From Acidimicrobiia bacterium (GTDB taxonomy: Bacteria; Actinomycetota; Acidimicrobiia; IMCC26256; BP-133): DNA of 8,358 nt. The stretch covers positions 1 to 8,358 of the forward strand of contig JAICYE010000070.1 in NCBI GenBank assembly GCA_025934385.1, written 5' to 3'. A program made the position numbers and the translations under genes. Positions within the stretch are counted from its first letter, which is position 1, and every line of letters begins with the position of its first letter. Below are positions 6,304-8,358 of this stretch, piece after piece. Under the pieces are notes generated by a model, which searched no databases, had not been told where the DNA came from, and saw nothing but the letters and a program-made list of their open reading frames with translations.

Positions 6304-7937
6304 CGGGAGACCCGGGCGACCGCCACGTCGGGGGACGGTCCGTCGCCACTGCGGTCAGGGGCCGAAGCGGCGAGGTACACGGCGGCGCAGGCCGCTCCCA
6401 GCAGCGCCACCAGGCCGAGCGTGGCCGCCCGGCCGGCGGGATCGACCCCGCGGAGGACGGCGGCGCTGCCGGCGCCCAGGGCGACCGACACACCGAGGGC
6501 CCGGCCGAGCCGGGCGGGGGCCAGCCGCTGTCCGGTCCGGCGGGCCAGCCCGGCGCCGAGCACGACGGCGCCGATGAGGTAGGCCAGGCTGTGGGCGGCG
6601 CCCATGACCGCCAGCTTGGCGTCGCCGTGGGCCAGCGCCCCGCCGACGGCCATGAGGACGGCGCCGAGCCCGGCCGAGCCGACGGCAACCAGCGCCGGGG
6701 CCCGTCCCTCGCCGAGGGCGTAGTGGGCCCGCACGAACAGCAGGAAGGCGCCGTAGGGAAGGAGCCCGGCGGCCAGGGCGGCCAGGCCGACGCCGATGAG
6801 GCGGCCGCCGCCCTGGCTGGTCTGGCCGAACGCCAAAGCCTCCATGATCCGGGGGGCGAAGACGATGCCCGCCACGCTGACCGGCACGACGAAGCCCACC
6901 ATCCCGTCGAGGGCCCAGCGCAGCGACCGGCCGAAGGCGGGCAGGTCTCCCCGTCCGGCCTCGCCGGCCAGCTCCGGTAGCACGGCGGTGATCAGCGGCA
7001 GCGCCAGTACGGCGTAGGGGACCAGGAAGAAGGCGAAGGCCACCTGGTAGGCGACGACGCCGCCGGAGACGCCCATGCCGACGAGGAGGGCGGCGGCCAG
7101 CAGCAAGGCTGTCCCGGCGTGCTGGACGCCGGCCCAGCCCGACAACCGCACCGCCCGCCCGAGGCCCGGGACGCCCGCCGGCCGGGGCAGCCGGATCCGG
7201 AGCCGGAACCCCGTCCGCCACAGCGCCACCGCCGGGATGGCCACGAAGGCCGCCACCCCGAGGGTCCCGGCCGCCCCGAGCGCCAGCCGCTCGGCCAGCG
7301 TCAGGTCGAGCCCCGGCCGGCCGGGGCCGTGGAAGACCCGGAAGGCGCCGAGGGCCAGGACCATCAGCACGGTGTTGCCGATGGGCGCCACGGCCGTCAC
7401 CGTGAAGTGCCGCTTGGCGTGGAGGACGGCGGTGGTGACGGCCCCGACGGCGTAGAGCAGCACCTGGGGGACGAACAGGCGGAGCAGGAACGTGGCCAGG
7501 TGCCGCTGCCCGGCGGCCACCACCGGGTCGGCGGTGCCGGTCGTCAGCAGCCGGGCCAGGGCCGGGGCGGCCAGGACGCCGGCCAGGCAGATCGGTCCCA
7601 GCACGAGCAGCGACCAGCCCAGCAGCGCCCCGGCCAGTCCCTCGGCGTCCGCTCCGTCCTCGCCGGCGGCGCCCGGGAGCCGCTCCAGCAGGTCCACGAA
7701 GGCCGGGACCAGCACCGCCGACAGCGCCCCCGCCGCCAGCAGGTCGAAGAGCACGTTCGACACCGAGTTCGAGGCCGAGAAGGTGTTGCCGAGGTCGGTC
7801 GTCCCGAGGATGGCGGCGATCATCAGCACCCGGCCGAAGCCGAGGATCCGGGACACCGCCGTGGCCGCCCCCATGGCCCTGGCGGCCCGACCCATCCGGG
7901 CCGCCGGCGCCTCTTCGAGGTCGACGGCGACGCTCAC
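6300..7937 (-). CDS. murJ: MurJ/MviN-family lipid II flippase
   Basis: A 545-residue MOP-superfamily membrane protein of the MurJ/MviN family, which flips lipid-linked peptidoglycan precursor from the inner to the outer face of the membrane. Seen: SRILGFGRVLMIAAILG at 29-45, LGNTFSASNSVSNVLFDLLAAGALSAVLVPAF split across 49-80, many hydrophobic helices up to about residue 525 consistent with about 14 segments, VLHAKRHF at 171-178, and a short polar tail. The GTG at 7937 is chosen because it gives a GTGA overlap with the upstream stop and a normal N-terminus; the frame stays open to 8318 but that part overlaps the MctB-family gene in another frame. Aligned by eye with E. coli MurJ, R18 and R24 are kept (R30, R36), but D39, R52 and R270 are not (N51, F64 and about F302). 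A related lipid-linked substrate cannot be excluded. Confidence 0.9.
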   Translation of the reverse strand: MSVAVDLEEAPAARMGRAARAMGAATAVSRILGFGRVLMIAAILGTTDLGNTFSASNSVSNVLFDLLAAGALSAVLVPAFVDLLERLPGAAGEDGADAEGLAGALLGWSLLVLGPICLAGVLAAPALARLLTTGTADPVVAAGQRHLATFLLRLFVPQVLLYAVGAVTTAVLHAKRHFTVTAVAPIGNTVLMVLALGAFRVFHGPGRPGLDLTLAERLALGAAGTLGVAAFVAIPAVALWRTGFRLRIRLPRPAGVPGLGRAVRLSGWAGVQHAGTALLLAAALLVGMGVSGGVVAYQVAFAFFLVPYAVLALPLITAVLPELAGEAGRGDLPAFGRSLRWALDGMVGFVVPVSVAGIVFAPRIMEALAFGQTSQGGGRLIGVGLAALAAGLLPYGAFLLFVRAHYALGEGRAPALVAVGSAGLGAVLMAVGGALAHGDAKLAVMGAAHSLAYLIGAVVLGAGLARRTGQRLAPARLGRALGVSVALGAGSAAVLRGVDPAGRAATLGLVALLGAACAAVYLAASAPDRSGDGPSPDVAVARVSR

Positions 7938-8358
7938 GGGCCCACCGCCGCCGGCACGCCCTCGGGCGGCGCCGATTCCAGGGTCGGCAGCTGGCTGCTG
8001 GCCCCCGGGCCCTCGCCGTAGTGCCCGGCCCGGCCGGTCCCGAGCTCCTGGATGGCCAGCGTCAGGGCCACCTGGCCCCGGGGGTCGTCGAGGTCGTCGA
8101 CGGTCGAGACGACGCGGGACAGGGCCGCATCGTCCCGCACACCCTTCACCACCGAACCCCGGGCCTTGAGGGTGGCCGTCGGCCGGAAGACCTCGGCCAG
8201 GGCCAGCCGGGCACCGGCGGCGGCCGCCGCCCGCAGGACGGGCAGCGTCACCGTGCCCGGCGGCGGGTGGGCCTGGGTGCCGTCGATGACCAGCATCCGG
8301 GACCCGGCCGGCGGCCATGAGTCGAGGCTCACCGCCCCGCCGCCCAGGGTGTCGAACG
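7934..8358 (-). CDS. mctB: MctB/SteB-family protein, C-terminal part (5' end outside window)
   Basis: The last 140 residues of a protein of the family named copper transport outer membrane protein MctB (Rv1698 of M. tuberculosis); the Corynebacterium glutamicum member is called SteB and acts with SteA in cell-wall and division functions. Seen: LVIDGTQ near the window edge, a Rossmann-like alternation of strands and Ala-rich helices, VSTVDDLDDPRGQVALTLAIQ split over the central part, and the terminal signature GRAGHYGEGPGASSQLP. The N-terminal membrane anchor and coiled coil expected for the family are outside the window. The frame is open to the right edge, so the in-frame GTG at 8332 is not the true start. 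The stop overlaps the murJ start by four bases. Whether it has any role in copper handling here cannot be judged from this part; the envelope neighbours favour a wall-related role. Confidence 0.82.
   Translation of the reverse strand, partial: FDTLGGGAVSLDSWPPAGSRMLVIDGTQAHPPPGTVTLPVLRAAAAAGARLALAEVFRPTATLKARGSVVKGVRDDAALSRVVSTVDDLDDPRGQVALTLAIQELGTGRAGHYGEGPGASSQLPTLESAPPEGVPAAVGP

Noticed and set aside
7310..7327. 18-bp perfect GC-only palindrome in murJ
   Set aside because: Made only of G and C in a region of that composition, coding for ordinary loop residues; likely chance, with no second copy or composition shift.
7938..8318. Upstream extension of murJ giving a 672-residue protein
   Set aside because: The extra N-terminus is low-complexity and overlaps the well-matched MctB-family C-terminus in another frame; the GTG at 7937 gives a normal MurJ length and a GTGA overlap.

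Overview
The window is uniformly GC-rich, densely packed chromosomal DNA with strong G/C preference at third codon positions and GTG and TTG starts. It has 4-base GTGA gene overlaps and TANNNT boxes lying directly before start codons. Together with the gene content (an MctB/SteB-family protein, pyrG beside a Nudix hydrolase and alanine dehydrogenase, an actinobacterial-style MurJ) this points to an actinobacterium. By eye I favour an uncultured Acidimicrobiia-like lineage; the class is inference.

There are three strand blocks. (1) Positions 1-3386, minus strand: a rhodanese-like sulfurtransferase, then pyrG (CTP synthase), a Nudix hydrolase of the ADP-ribose pyrophosphatase type, and the N-terminal part of alanine dehydrogenase, which runs off the left edge. 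The last three form a tight operon (9-nt gap, then a GTGA overlap). pyrG has its own 141-bp upstream region with a consensus Shine-Dalgarno, a forced TTG start, a hairpin, a palindrome and a possible -10 box. (2) Positions 3401-5427, plus strand: a polytopic GT-C type glycosyltransferase and a small secreted four-cysteine protein of unknown family. (3) Positions 5437-8358, minus strand: the C-terminal part of an MctB/SteB-family protein, murJ, and a MraY/WecA-like polyprenyl-phosphate sugar-phosphate transferase, joined by two GTGA overlaps and entered from the right edge.

Block 3 reads as a cell-envelope cassette: one enzyme could load a sugar phosphate onto a lipid carrier, a MurJ-family flippase could export a lipid-linked product, and the SteB relative belongs to a family tied to cell-wall and division functions. 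The block 2 glycosyltransferase could use a polyprenyl-linked sugar on the outer face. In Mycobacterium tuberculosis the MctB gene is directly beside pyrG (Rv1698-Rv1699-Rv1700); here five genes lie between them.

The most unusual sequence signal is a 57-bp near-perfect palindrome with lower GC and rare codons (4221-4277), inside the glycosyltransferase coding sequence and frame-neutral. It looks like an inserted REP/MITE-type element. I see no RNA genes, CRISPR, full insertion sequence or phage genes, and no gene-free stretch longer than about 140 bp.
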